This document shows, one piece after another, positions 1-5,897 of a DNA stretch of 5,898 nucleotides. The stretch covers positions 45,253 to 51,150 of the forward strand of contig DJUJ01000039.1 of NCBI GenBank assembly GCA_002438345.1, written 5' to 3'. The position numbers and the translations under genes were made by a program. The notes beneath the pieces were generated by a model, which was not told where the DNA came from, ran no database searches, and was given only the letters and a program-made list of their open reading frames with translations. The stretch comes from Paenibacillus sp. UBA6285 (GTDB taxonomy: Bacteria; Bacillota; Bacilli; Paenibacillales; Paenibacillaceae). The stretch's first letter is position 1. The number at the start of each line of letters is the position of its first letter.

Positions 1-821
1 AAGACTTAGGTTATTTCTGTGTCGACAATTTACCGCCGATTCTGCTGCCGAAATTCATTGAATTGATGCAGGACGGAAATCAGTCATTATCACGCGTTGC
101 AATCGGTATTGATTTAAGAGGCAAAGAATTTTTCGATAACTTAACCGAAGAACTTCAGAATATTATTAATCTGACGGATATAGCAGTGCAGGTGCTGTTT
201 GTCGATGCACAGGATAAAGTCCTTGTTTCACGATATAAAGAAACGAGACGAACACACCCACTGGCTGACGGTGGTGCACCGCTTGAAGCCATCCATCAAG
301 AGCGATTACTGCTCGCTGATTTGCGCGGTGTCGCAACATATATCATTGATACCACTGAAATGAAATCAAAAGAATTAAGAGCGCATATTATGGAGCTGTT
401 CAATCAAGGGAAAGACAATATATTTAGAATCAATGTTATGAGCTTTGGTTTCAAACACAGTATTCCAATAGACGCCGATCTTGTATTCGATGTCAGATTT
501 CTGCCGAACCCTTATTATATTGAAACACTTCGGCCGTTGACAGGGCTCGATGAGAGCGTATACGCCTACGTGATGAAATGGAAAGAAACTACCATATTCT
601 ATAATAAGTTAATGGATTTATTGAAATTTGTTATTCCCGGCTATATGAGAGAAGGGAAATCACAAGTAGTGATTGCGATAGGATGCACCGGTGGACAGCA
701 TCGGTCAGTAGCGCTTGCCGAACGAATCAGCCACGATCTAAAAGAATTCTTTGAATTCGAGGTTCATACAAGTCATAGAGATGCCATGATCGAAGGTAAA
801 TTGAACCATGAGACAACTTAA
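1..821 (+). CDS. rapZ: RapZ/YvcJ family nucleotide-binding protein (5' end missing)
   Basis: The open frame runs from the window's first base (codons in phase with base 3) to TAA at 819-821. A start could be read at TTG 63 or ATG 66, but the upstream codons already encode the conserved [12 protein letters not shown] stretch, so the true start lies before the window. By comparison with the Bacillus subtilis protein (about 295 aa), roughly 30 residues are missing, including the P-loop GxxGxGK(S/T). Visible family motifs are the Walker-B-like [16 protein letters not shown], the FGFK...[14 protein letters not shown] block and the C-terminal [13 protein letters not shown] signature. The family hydrolyses ATP/GTP. 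In Escherichia coli RapZ delivers the small RNA GlmZ to RNase E in glucosamine-6-phosphate control, and in B. subtilis YvcJ affects competence. The precise role in staphylococci is less clear. First visible gene of the rapZ-yvcK-whiA operon; it overlaps yvcK by 14 bases. Nothing appears broken apart from the window cut. Confidence 0.96.
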   Translation, partial: DLGYFCVDNLPPILLPKFIELMQDGNQSLSRVAIGIDLRGKEFFDNLTEELQNIINLTDIAVQVLFVDAQDKVLVSRYKETRRTHPLADGGAPLEAIHQERLLLADLRGVATYIIDTTEMKSKELRAHIMELFNQGKDNIFRINVMSFGFKHSIPIDADLVFDVRFLPNPYYIETLRPLTGLDESVYAYVMKWKETTIFYNKLMDLLKFVIPGYMREGKSQVVIAIGCTGGQHRSVALAERISHDLKEFFEFEVHTSHRDAMIEGKLNHETT

Positions 822-1800
822 AATCTGCTTGATCGGCGGAGGAACGGGATTATCTGTTCTTGCCCGAGGATTAAAAGCCTTTCCAGTAGATATTACTGCA
901 ATCGTCACTGTGGCGGATGACGGCGGTAGTACAGGGAGAATTAGAGACGTCATGGATATACCTGCGCCGGGAGATATCCGCAATGTGCTTGCAGCGTTAA
1001 GTGATGTCGAGCCGATGCTCGAAAAGCTGTTTCAGTACCGTTTTGATTCCAATACGCTTGGAGGGCATCCTGTTGGGAATTTGATGTTGGCAGCTATGTC
1101 GGATGTGACAGGTGACTTCGGCCATGCAGTGCGTGAACTGAGCAAAATATTGAATGTCAAAGGGACGGTTATCCCTTCTACCAATAAGAGTCCCATATTA
1201 AATGCTATTATGGAAGACGGAGAAATTGTAGTAGGTGAATCTCTGATTCCACTTAAAAATAAACGAATTGATTCAGTATTTTTGACGCCAGCTAATATTA
1301 AACCGATGAAAGAAGCCGTCACAGCACTTTTGGAAGCGGATTTGATAGTTCTTGGACCAGGCAGCCTCTATACAAGTATTATCCCTAACCTGCTGCTTGA
1401 TGAACTGGCACAGGCAGTGCTGGATAGCGAAGCAAAGAAGCTCTATGTAGCAAATATTATGACACAGCCCGGAGAATCCACTGGATATTCTGTGGCTGAT
1501 CATATAGAAGCGATACATAAGCATGTCGGCGCGCCGTTCATACAATTTGTTATTGCCAATCATAAGACAGTCAATAAGAAAATATCTTCGAATTATGCAA
1601 GAAGGAATTCGACTTTTGTCAATTGTGATACACTGAGAGTGAAATCGATGGATATCGAGATGATTACGAACGATCAGCTGGTGCACGTCAATAAAGATTA
1701 CATGGTCAGACATAATAATGAAGTACTTGCAGATATGATCTATGAGCTTGCCTTATCTGAGATAAGCACGATTCAGGTCACTCAGAGAGAGGAAGATTAA
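808..1800 (+). CDS. yvcK: YvcK family protein (gluconeogenesis factor, CofD-like)
   Basis: A complete 330-residue frame starting ATG 808 inside the end of rapZ. A modest AAGG at 793-796 lies about 11 bases upstream, so translation is probably coupled to rapZ. Family motifs are GGGTGLS (residues 10-16), the [12 protein letters not shown] loop (35-46), PAPGDIRN (52-59), GGHPVGNL (85-92) and [15 protein letters not shown] (182-196). These are the nucleotide-sugar-binding and CofD-like fold signatures. The family binds UDP-sugars such as UDP-GlcNAc. In B. subtilis YvcK is needed for growth on gluconeogenic carbon sources and for normal cell shape, and it is a target of the PrkC Ser/Thr kinase. 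It is cytosolic, with no signal or membrane segment visible. The length is slightly above the B. subtilis protein (about 317 aa) and the C-terminal tail is acidic (TQREED). Assignment is secure; the exact biochemical activity of the family is not settled. Confidence 0.97.
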   Translation: MRQLKICLIGGGTGLSVLARGLKAFPVDITAIVTVADDGGSTGRIRDVMDIPAPGDIRNVLAALSDVEPMLEKLFQYRFDSNTLGGHPVGNLMLAAMSDVTGDFGHAVRELSKILNVKGTVIPSTNKSPILNAIMEDGEIVVGESLIPLKNKRIDSVFLTPANIKPMKEAVTALLEADLIVLGPGSLYTSIIPNLLLDELAQAVLDSEAKKLYVANIMTQPGESTGYSVADHIEAIHKHVGAPFIQFVIANHKTVNKKISSNYARRNSTFVNCDTLRVKSMDIEMITNDQLVHVNKDYMVRHNNEVLADMIYELALSEISTIQVTQREED

Positions 1801-1802
1801 CA

Positions 1803-2753
1803 GTGTCATTTGCATCTGAAATGAAAAATGAATTAACACGTATTGAAGCGGACGACTGCTGTAATAAGGCGGAACTCGCTGCTTTAATACGTATGAATGG
1901 AAATTTGAGTATTTCAAACAGGGAATGGGTCATCAATGTACAGTCTGAAAATGCGGCTATTGCAAGACGAATTTTCTCATTGATCAAAAAAATATTCGGT
2001 GTGGAAATAGAACTGCTTGTCCGTAAGAAGATGAAGCTCAAAAAGAATAATGTCTATATATGTCGGATCAAGACGAGAGCAAGAGATATTCTCTCTGAAC
2101 TCGGTATATTGGTGGATGGGACATTTCTTCACTCAATTGATGAGGCTCTCGTCGAAAAAGACTGTTGCAAGAGGAGTTATTTGAGAGGCGCATTTCTGGC
2201 GGGAGGGTCTGTCAATAACCCTGAAACATCCTCCTATCATCTAGAAATATTCTCACTGTACGAAGAGCATTCACGAGATTTGACGAAGCTGATGAATCTG
2301 TATGGCCTCAATGCCAAAACACTTGAACGAAAAAAAGGATATATCAGTTATATGAAGGAAGCAGAGCGTATTTCTGATTTCTTAAGTTTAATTGGTGGTT
2401 ATCAGGCACTGCTTAAATTTGAAGATGTCAGAATTGTCCGTGACATGCGCAATTCAGTCAACAGACTTGTTAACTGTGAAACAGCGAACTTGAATAAAAC
2501 GATTGGTGCGGCCATGCGGCAAGTAGAGAATATAGAATTCATTGACAAGGAAATAGGGATTGATGAACTGCCTGAGCGGCTGCGTGAAATTGCACGGCTG
2601 CGTGTACTTCATCAAGATATTTCATTGAAGGAATTAGGAGAAATGGTGTCGACCGGTATTATCTCTAAGTCAGGCGTCAATCATCGTCTAAGAAAACTTG
2701 ATGAAATCGCTGATAAACTGAGAAACGGCGAACACATCGAATTCAAGAAATAA
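1803..2753 (+). CDS. whiA: DNA-binding protein WhiA
   Basis: A 316-residue frame starting with GTG 1803, two bases after the yvcK stop. The purine-rich AGAGAGGAAG at 1785-1794 ends eight bases before the GTG and supports this start. The N-terminus [15 protein letters not shown] is the normal WhiA beginning. The N-terminal half is a degenerate LAGLIDADG homing-endonuclease-like fold, with the motif [14 protein letters not shown] at 127-140. The hallmark [14 protein letters not shown] is at 216-229, and a helix-turn-helix lies at about 273-299 ([13 protein letters not shown]...GVNHRLRKL). In Streptomyces WhiA is a sporulation transcription factor with WhiB. In B. subtilis it binds the nucleoid and affects cell division and chromosome segregation without clear transcriptional effects. 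The family is not known to cut DNA. Last gene of the operon, followed by a strong terminator. Confidence 0.97.
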   Translation: MSFASEMKNELTRIEADDCCNKAELAALIRMNGNLSISNREWVINVQSENAAIARRIFSLIKKIFGVEIELLVRKKMKLKKNNVYICRIKTRARDILSELGILVDGTFLHSIDEALVEKDCCKRSYLRGAFLAGGSVNNPETSSYHLEIFSLYEEHSRDLTKLMNLYGLNAKTLERKKGYISYMKEAERISDFLSLIGGYQALLKFEDVRIVRDMRNSVNRLVNCETANLNKTIGAAMRQVENIEFIDKEIGIDELPERLREIARLRVLHQDISLKELGEMVSTGIISKSGVNHRLRKLDEIADKLRNGEHIEFKK

Positions 2754-2776
2754 CAGAATACACACTCTGGATAACG

Positions 2777-2814
2777 AAAAACCAGCTGAAATTATTTCTT
2801 TCAGCTGGTTTTTT
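2777..2814. terminator. Bidirectional Rho-independent terminator between convergent whiA and the lipoprotein gene
   Basis: Inverted repeat whose arms are 2777-2791 and 2799-2813. The core ACCAGCTGAAA pairs with TTTCAGCTGGT around a 7-base loop (2792-2798). On the plus strand the stem runs into six T (2809-2814), 24 bases after the whiA stop. On the minus strand it runs into five T (complement of 2777-2781), 30 bases after the lipoprotein stop. It can therefore serve both genes. Confidence 0.9.
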
Positions 2815-2843
2815 ATGCAGCAATGAACTTGTTGAATCAAATT

Positions 2844-3428
2844 TTACTGCTGTTTAAAGGCCTCGAATGACATAAATGATTCTTTAGGGATTTCAAAACT
2901 GTCAGGCGTCCGATGATTAACCGCGTTAATGGCAGTATGCATCATCAGTTCCCGTTGATAATCGAACTGGCGTTTACCGAACTCTTTGACATAGCGTTCA
3001 TAAGCTTTATAATCCCGATCTTTTTTGTTCAGACTGTTCAAGTATGCTGCGTCATCTTCATGCATCTCATAATGAGGATAGGTAGGGTTGCCATTATTCT
3101 GCTGTTCAACGGAAACATGTTTCGGATCCGCTGTAATAAATGTGCCGTCATCCAGCATATACATACTCAGATTGTTGTAGGTAATTTTTAATATCGCATG
3201 AAATGTATGGCCTTCACCAGCAGGTTTCGTAGGAATGCCGTGACCCGTATCTTCTGTATAGATCATAGTGTCATTATCCAATACTTTTACAGTTTGGTTG
3301 ACGTTTGTTGTTTTTAGCTTTGTCAGCGGATAGGTCTTCACGTGCTGTTGTGTCTGCTGTTTGTCGATAGTTTCCGACGCACATCCCGTCAACACAAGCA
3401 GGATGATGATGTTTATTATGTATTTCAT
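2844..3428 (-). CDS. Putative secreted lipoprotein of unknown function
   Basis: A 194-residue protein starting ATG (3426-3428, minus strand). AAAGGAG at 3436-3442 lies seven bases upstream, a strong ribosome binding site. The N-terminus has one Lys, a hydrophobic stretch IINIIILLVL and the lipobox L-T-G-C with Cys16, so a lipid-anchored, 179-residue extracytoplasmic protein is expected. I do not recognise a named family. Residues 17-45 are polar and Gln/Thr-rich, probably a linker. Residues 46-107 look beta-rich, with ITYNNLSMYMLDDGTFITA at 82-100, which resembles small SH3-like or surface-layer repeat modules of Firmicutes exoproteins (a weak resemblance, by eye). Residues 121-165 are charged and helical, rich in Lys, Asp, Glu and Tyr. 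No catalytic motif is evident. It follows the alkaline phosphatase on the same strand, 71 bases apart, and shows no clear promoter of its own. Co-expression with the phosphatase is an inference. Confidence 0.82.
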   Translation of the reverse strand: MKYIINIIILLVLTGCASETIDKQQTQQHVKTYPLTKLKTTNVNQTVKVLDNDTMIYTEDTGHGIPTKPAGEGHTFHAILKITYNNLSMYMLDDGTFITADPKHVSVEQQNNGNPTYPHYEMHEDDAAYLNSLNKKDRDYKAYERYVKEFGKRQFDYQRELMMHTAINAVNHRTPDSFEIPKESFMSFEAFKQQ

Positions 3429-3435
3429 AAGGATA

Positions 3436-3442
3436 CTCCTTT
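3436..3442 (-). promoter_or_regulatory. Ribosome binding site of the lipoprotein gene
   Basis: On the minus strand AAAGGAG precedes the ATG by seven bases. It supports this start and shows that the small frame is a real, translated gene. Confidence 0.8.
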
Positions 3443-3453
3443 AATCATATAAA

Positions 3454-3481
3454 TAAGTCTGAGACCATTGTCCCAGACTTA
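3454..3481 (-). terminator. Hairpin between phosphatase and lipoprotein genes; moderate terminator
   Basis: Twelve-pair stem with the arms TAAGTCTGGGAC and GTCTCAGACTTA around an AATG loop, read on the minus strand, where the only irregular pair is a G-U. On the plus strand the same position is an A-C mismatch, so the structure favours minus-strand RNA. It begins 19 bases after the phosphatase stop. The following tract (ATTTATATG) is only partly T-rich, so termination may be incomplete and could attenuate rather than block transcription into the lipoprotein gene. Confidence 0.6.
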
Positions 3482-3499
3482 AGTGAAACAAGTCATGAA

Positions 3500-4879
3500 T
3501 TATTTCAAGAATTTAAAAATTCGTTTGGCACTGTCGGTATTATCCATGTTACCTCTCCATAAATCGCTGCCTGGACCATAACCGTATACATTAACATCTT
3601 CACCAGTATGTCCGCCTGTTGTCCAACCTGTATAACTTCTCGTATCGACAGGACGTTCAAGCGCATCTTCAATGGCAGTTGCATTTTTAGCTGCTACAGC
3701 ATCTTTAACTGATTTAACTTCATCCGCAGTCAATTCGAAACCAATATTTTCTTTGAGAATACTGTCTACGTCAGCACCATCTTTCATCAGCTGAGCGCGT
3801 AAGTATTCAGGTGTGTGTTTCATCTGTTTGATAGGTTCTACGAAGAAGTTATATTCGTCGCGCGCCCCGATAGAGAAACCGCCTGTTGAGTGGTCAGCTG
3901 TTGTGATGACGAGTGTATTGCAATCGTTTTTTGCATAGTTGATAGCTTCCTGGAATGCAAGATCGAAGTCTCTCATTTCGCTCATCGCACCTGTAATATC
4001 GTTAGCATGGCCGGCCCAGTCAATCTGTGAACCTTCGACCATCAAGAAGAAACCATCTTTGTCTTTGCTCAATTTTTTTAGGGCAGTAGATGTCATCGTT
4101 TTTAATGATGGCATATGAGCATCACGGTCAATCATTTTCGGCATGCCGCCAGGTGAGAATAGACCGAGAATCTGTTTGTCTTTTGAATTAGAGGCTGCTT
4201 TTAGCAATCCTTTTTTAGTGCTGACATATTTGTAACCATCGTTCTTGAATTCTTTGATCAAGTTACGGTCGTCACGTTTAAAGTAATTTTTTCCGCCGCC
4301 TAATATCACATCTACTTTGTGTTTACCGTTAATCATTTCATCGAAGTAATCATCAGCAATGGCAGACATGTTCTTACGTGATTCATCGTGCGCACCGTAA
4401 GCAGCAGGTGTTGCGTGAGTCACTTCAGAAGTCGCTACTAATCCAGTAGATTTTCCGACTGCTTTTGCCTGCTCTAAAACAGTCTTGACAGGCGTCTTAT
4501 CATTATCAACAGCAATGGCATTATTGTATGTTTTGACACCAGCACTCATAGCTGTTGCAGCAGACGCTGAGTCCGTGATGTTTTCGTGTTCATCTTCAGG
4601 AATAGTACGCTGAGTTCCAAGTAGATAACTATCGAATGAAACTTTGTCTAAACCTTTTGTCTGTGGTTTGTCCTGCATATAACGGTAAGCCGTGTTGTAT
4701 GAAGGTCCCATGCCATCACCGATCATGAAGATGATATTCTTTGGAGTCTGTTTGGATGATACTTTACATGTCTTGGCAGCTTCTGCTGTTTTAGAGTGCA
4801 GCGACGCAGCATTAGGCATTGATGATAAGAAGAGACCAGCAATAACAGATGACGCGATGACCTTGTTAAAAGTTTTCAC
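3500..4879 (-). CDS. phoA: Secreted alkaline phosphatase (PhoA/PhoB family)
   Basis: A 459-residue protein from GTG (4877-4879, minus strand), with AGGAGG nine bases upstream. A Sec signal peptide is clear: MKTFNK, a hydrophobic core (VIASSVIAGLFLSS) and a likely cut after A-E-A at residues 32-34. No lipobox precedes Cys38, so it is exported or wall-associated rather than lipid-anchored. The enzyme hydrolyses phosphate monoesters to release inorganic phosphate outside the cell. Active-site elements are all present: IGDGMG with Asp55, the nucleophile Ser104 in TDSASAATA, HATP with His155 and Thr157, Arg168 (phosphate-binding), Glu282, Asp287 and His291 in VEGSQIDWAGH, Asp329-His330 in TADH, and His424 in GGHTGED. 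Relative to E. coli, the positions corresponding to Asp153 and Lys328 are His155 and Trp288, as in several Bacillus and marine enzymes. Length matches B. subtilis PhoA (about 460 aa). The symbol is generic; relatives are also named phoB. Control by PhoP is predicted from the promoter. Confidence 0.95.
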   Translation of the reverse strand: MKTFNKVIASSVIAGLFLSSMPNAASLHSKTAEAAKTCKVSSKQTPKNIIFMIGDGMGPSYNTAYRYMQDKPQTKGLDKVSFDSYLLGTQRTIPEDEHENITDSASAATAMSAGVKTYNNAIAVDNDKTPVKTVLEQAKAVGKSTGLVATSEVTHATPAAYGAHDESRKNMSAIADDYFDEMINGKHKVDVILGGGKNYFKRDDRNLIKEFKNDGYKYVSTKKGLLKAASNSKDKQILGLFSPGGMPKMIDRDAHMPSLKTMTSTALKKLSKDKDGFFLMVEGSQIDWAGHANDITGAMSEMRDFDLAFQEAINYAKNDCNTLVITTADHSTGGFSIGARDEYNFFVEPIKQMKHTPEYLRAQLMKDGADVDSILKENIGFELTADEVKSVKDAVAAKNATAIEDALERPVDTRSYTGWTTGGHTGEDVNVYGYGPGSDLWRGNMDNTDSAKRIFKFLK

Positions 4880-4888
4880 GGAATAATT

Positions 4889-4894
4889 CCTCCT
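4889..4894 (-). promoter_or_regulatory. Ribosome binding site that fixes the GTG start of the phosphatase
   Basis: A perfect AGGAGG on the minus strand, nine bases before GTG 4877-4879. The GTG begins MKTFNK, a normal positively charged signal-peptide start. The next in-frame Met (residue 21) would remove the signal peptide. Confidence 0.85.
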
Positions 4895-4930
4895 AAGTTT
4901 TATAAGTACAACAATAATCTATCAATTATT

Positions 4931-4979
4931 TGTAAATTATATTCAGTTGTTGTGTAAAAAGAATGTAAATTTTCATAAA
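4931..4979 (-). promoter_or_regulatory. Pho-box promoter of the alkaline phosphatase gene (predicted PhoP-activated)
   Basis: On the minus strand three exact TTTACA hexamers occur at 4964-4969, 4953-4958 and 4931-4936. They start 11 and 22 bases apart, so they sit on one 11-bp register. A looser TTTATG (4974-4979) precedes them. The Bacillus PhoP binding site is a set of direct repeats like TT(A/C/T)A(C/T)A with about 5-base gaps. A perfect -10 TATAAT lies at 4936-4941. With a 17-base spacer the -35 would be ATTCTT, a poor match, and the Pho repeats cover that region, as in PhoP-activated sigma-A promoters. The transcription start would be near 4929, giving a leader of about 50 bases. The sequence pattern is seen directly; PhoP binding is inferred. 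Confidence 0.78.
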
Positions 4980-5007
4980 AAAAGCTGACAGTGATTAAAC
5001 TGTCAGC
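4977..5007 (-). terminator. Rho-independent terminator of clpP
   Basis: On the minus strand GCTGACAGT and ACTGTCAGC form a perfect nine-pair stem around a six-base loop, followed directly by seven T (complement of 4977-4983). It starts 9 bases after the clpP stop. Its T-tract touches the outermost Pho-box repeat of the phosphatase promoter. Confidence 0.93.
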
Positions 5008-5016
5008 AGATCATTG

Positions 5017-5610
5017 TTATTTATTTGTTTCTGTTGGGTTCATAACGTCATCAATCAAGCCGTATTCTTTTGCTTCTTCAGCACTTAAGAAATTATCACG
5101 GTCCGTATCTTTTTCGATTTTTTCGATAGGCTGACCCGTGCGTTCTGATAAAATACGATTTAATTTCTCACGAGTTTTCAAAATATGACGGGCAGCGATT
5201 TCAATTTCAGTAGCTTGTCCTTGAGCACCACCTAATGGCTGGTGAATCATGACTTCAGCGTTCGGCAGTGCAAAGCGTTTGCCTTTTGCGCCGGCTGCTA
5301 AAAGGAATGAACCCATTGAAGCTGCCATCCCGATACAAATCGTTTGGACGTCTGGTTTGATATGCTGCATCGTATCATAGATTGCCATACCGGCTGTCAC
5401 GCTGCCGCCTGGTGAGTTGATGTATAAGTAGATGTCTTTTTCAGCATCTTGCGCCTGCAGGAACAGCAATTGAGAAACGATTGAATTCGCAACGTTATCG
5501 TCAATTTGTGAACCAAGCATAATAATGCGGTCTTTTAGTAAGCGGGAGTAGATGTCATAAGCACGTTCTCCTCGGTTTGTTGTTTCAATGACTGTTGGGA
5601 TTAAATTCAT
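5017..5610 (-). CDS. clpP: ATP-dependent Clp protease proteolytic subunit ClpP
   Basis: A 197-residue protein from ATG (5608-5610, minus strand). AAGGAGG at 5619-5625 lies eight bases upstream. It is the serine peptidase that forms a double seven-membered barrel and degrades unfolded and regulatory proteins delivered by ClpX or ClpC in the cytosol. The catalytic triad is visible: Ser98 in GMAASMGS, His123 in MIHQP and Asp172 in DTDRDNF. The N-terminus [25 protein letters not shown], the [11 protein letters not shown] oxyanion-loop motif (64-74) and the handle helix [19 protein letters not shown] are canonical. Length and sequence nearly match S. aureus ClpP (195 aa, from memory). The short C-terminal tail (NPTETNK) is the most divergent part, which is normal. 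It appears monocistronic, with its own terminator and a CtsR-controlled promoter. Confidence 0.99.
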   Translation of the reverse strand: MNLIPTVIETTNRGERAYDIYSRLLKDRIIMLGSQIDDNVANSIVSQLLFLQAQDAEKDIYLYINSPGGSVTAGMAIYDTMQHIKPDVQTICIGMAASMGSFLLAAGAKGKRFALPNAEVMIHQPLGGAQGQATEIEIAARHILKTREKLNRILSERTGQPIEKIEKDTDRDNFLSAEEAKEYGLIDDVMNPTETNK

Positions 5611-5643
5611 TTGTAAATCCTCCTTGATAATAGGTTTAGCTAT

Positions 5644-5673
5644 AATATACTATGGAAGGTCAAAAATAGTCAA
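5644..5673 (-). promoter_or_regulatory. Sigma-A-type promoter of clpP
   Basis: On the minus strand -35 TTGACT (5668-5673) and -10 TATATT (5644-5649) are separated by 18 bases. A shifted -10, TATTAT (5642-5647), is possible but with a 20-base spacer. The start would fall near 5637, giving a leader of about 27 bases that contains the ribosome binding site. The -35 is embedded in the CtsR operator. Confidence 0.72.
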
Positions 5674-5674
5674 A
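5658..5674 (+). promoter_or_regulatory. CtsR operator upstream of clpP
   Basis: GGTCAAA-AAT-AGTCAAA fits the CtsR heptad direct-repeat consensus RGTCAAA-NAN-RGTCAAA at every defined position. It is read on the plus strand, opposite to clpP. It covers the clpP -35 region, so bound CtsR should block RNA polymerase and heat or protein stress should release it. CtsR control of clpP is established in B. subtilis and S. aureus. The ctsR gene is not in this window. Confidence 0.92.
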
Positions 5675-5715
5675 AGATAAACTTCAGCTTTCAAAAATTA
5701 TTTTTCTATAGGTAT

Positions 5716-5741
5716 CTACCCTTTATTCATACGAATTAAAG
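5716..5741 (-). promoter_or_regulatory. Candidate sigma-B promoter upstream of clpP
   Basis: On the minus strand CTTTAA (5736-5741), 14 bases, then GGGTAG (5716-5721). Each hexamer differs by one base from the sigma-B consensus GTTTAA / GGGTAT, and the spacing is right. It would start a clpP transcript near 5708 with a leader of about 98 bases that runs through the CtsR operator. B. subtilis clpP has a sigma-B promoter as well as a sigma-A one. In AT-rich DNA such a match can arise by chance. Confidence 0.35.
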
Positions 5742-5784
5742 ATGACAAAAGTTTATTACATAGCATAAATTGTATTATTGCATA

Positions 5785-5813
5785 TTTATCTTTTTTAAAA
5801 GTATCGTTATAAT
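5785..5813 (+). promoter_or_regulatory. Promoter of tRNA-Arg
   Basis: A perfect -10 TATAAT at 5808-5813 lies 12 bases before the first base of the tRNA. The hexamer at the standard 17-base spacing is TTTATC (5785-5790), a weak -35. The initiation point would be within a few bases of the tRNA 5' end, leaving a very short leader. The rest of the 215-base gap between clpP and the tRNA holds the clpP control sites and AT-rich DNA, with no further gene that I can support. Confidence 0.6.
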
Positions 5814-5825
5814 AGAATTTATCAT

Positions 5826-5897
5826 GCCCTCGTGGTGTAATGGATAACACATAAGATTCCGGTTCTTAAAATGGGGGTTCGATCCCCTCCGAGGGCG
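5826..5897 (+). tRNA. tRNA-Arg with anticodon CCG
   Basis: A full cloverleaf can be drawn. The acceptor stem GCCCTCG (5826-5832) pairs perfectly with CGAGGGC (5890-5896). The D stem is GTGT/ACAC with an eight-base loop containing GG. The anticodon stem is TAAGA/TCTTA with loop TTCCGGT, so CCG (5859-5861) reads CGG arginine codons. The variable loop has four bases (5869-5872). The T arm is GGGGG/CCCTC with loop TTCGATC and one G-U pair. The discriminator is G5897. The next base is T, so the CCA tail is not encoded and must be added by the nucleotidyltransferase. The gene stands alone within the window and is transcribed away from clpP; further tRNAs could follow beyond the edge. Confidence 0.93.

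Noticed and set aside
738..983. Minus-strand open frame of 81 codons across the rapZ-yvcK junction
   Set aside because: It lies opposite two well-supported genes, has no family resemblance, and its sequence is what the complementary strand of conserved codons gives.
1032..2041. Minus-strand open frames (1032-1322, 1273-1713, 1778-2041) opposite yvcK and whiA
   Set aside because: They are shadows of conserved genes, without domains, and they overlap one another and cross gene boundaries.
2164..2260. LAGLIDADG motif in whiA as a sign of an active homing endonuclease or intein
   Set aside because: The WhiA family carries this degenerate fold naturally, and the gene is uninterrupted and of normal length.
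2913..3191. Plus-strand frame of 92 codons rich in Ile, Phe and Val, suggesting a small membrane protein
   Set aside because: It lies wholly opposite the lipoprotein gene, which has a lipobox and a strong ribosome binding site. The hydrophobic look comes from reading the complement of polar codons.
3429..3499. Separate promoter for the lipoprotein gene (for example TATGAT at the end of the gap)
   Set aside because: A TATGAT can be read, but it would start transcription inside the ribosome binding site and has no acceptable -35, so I do not call a promoter.
4692..4886. Plus-strand frame of 64 codons over the phosphatase start
   Set aside because: It is antisense to the signal-peptide and active-site codons of the phosphatase and has no motif.
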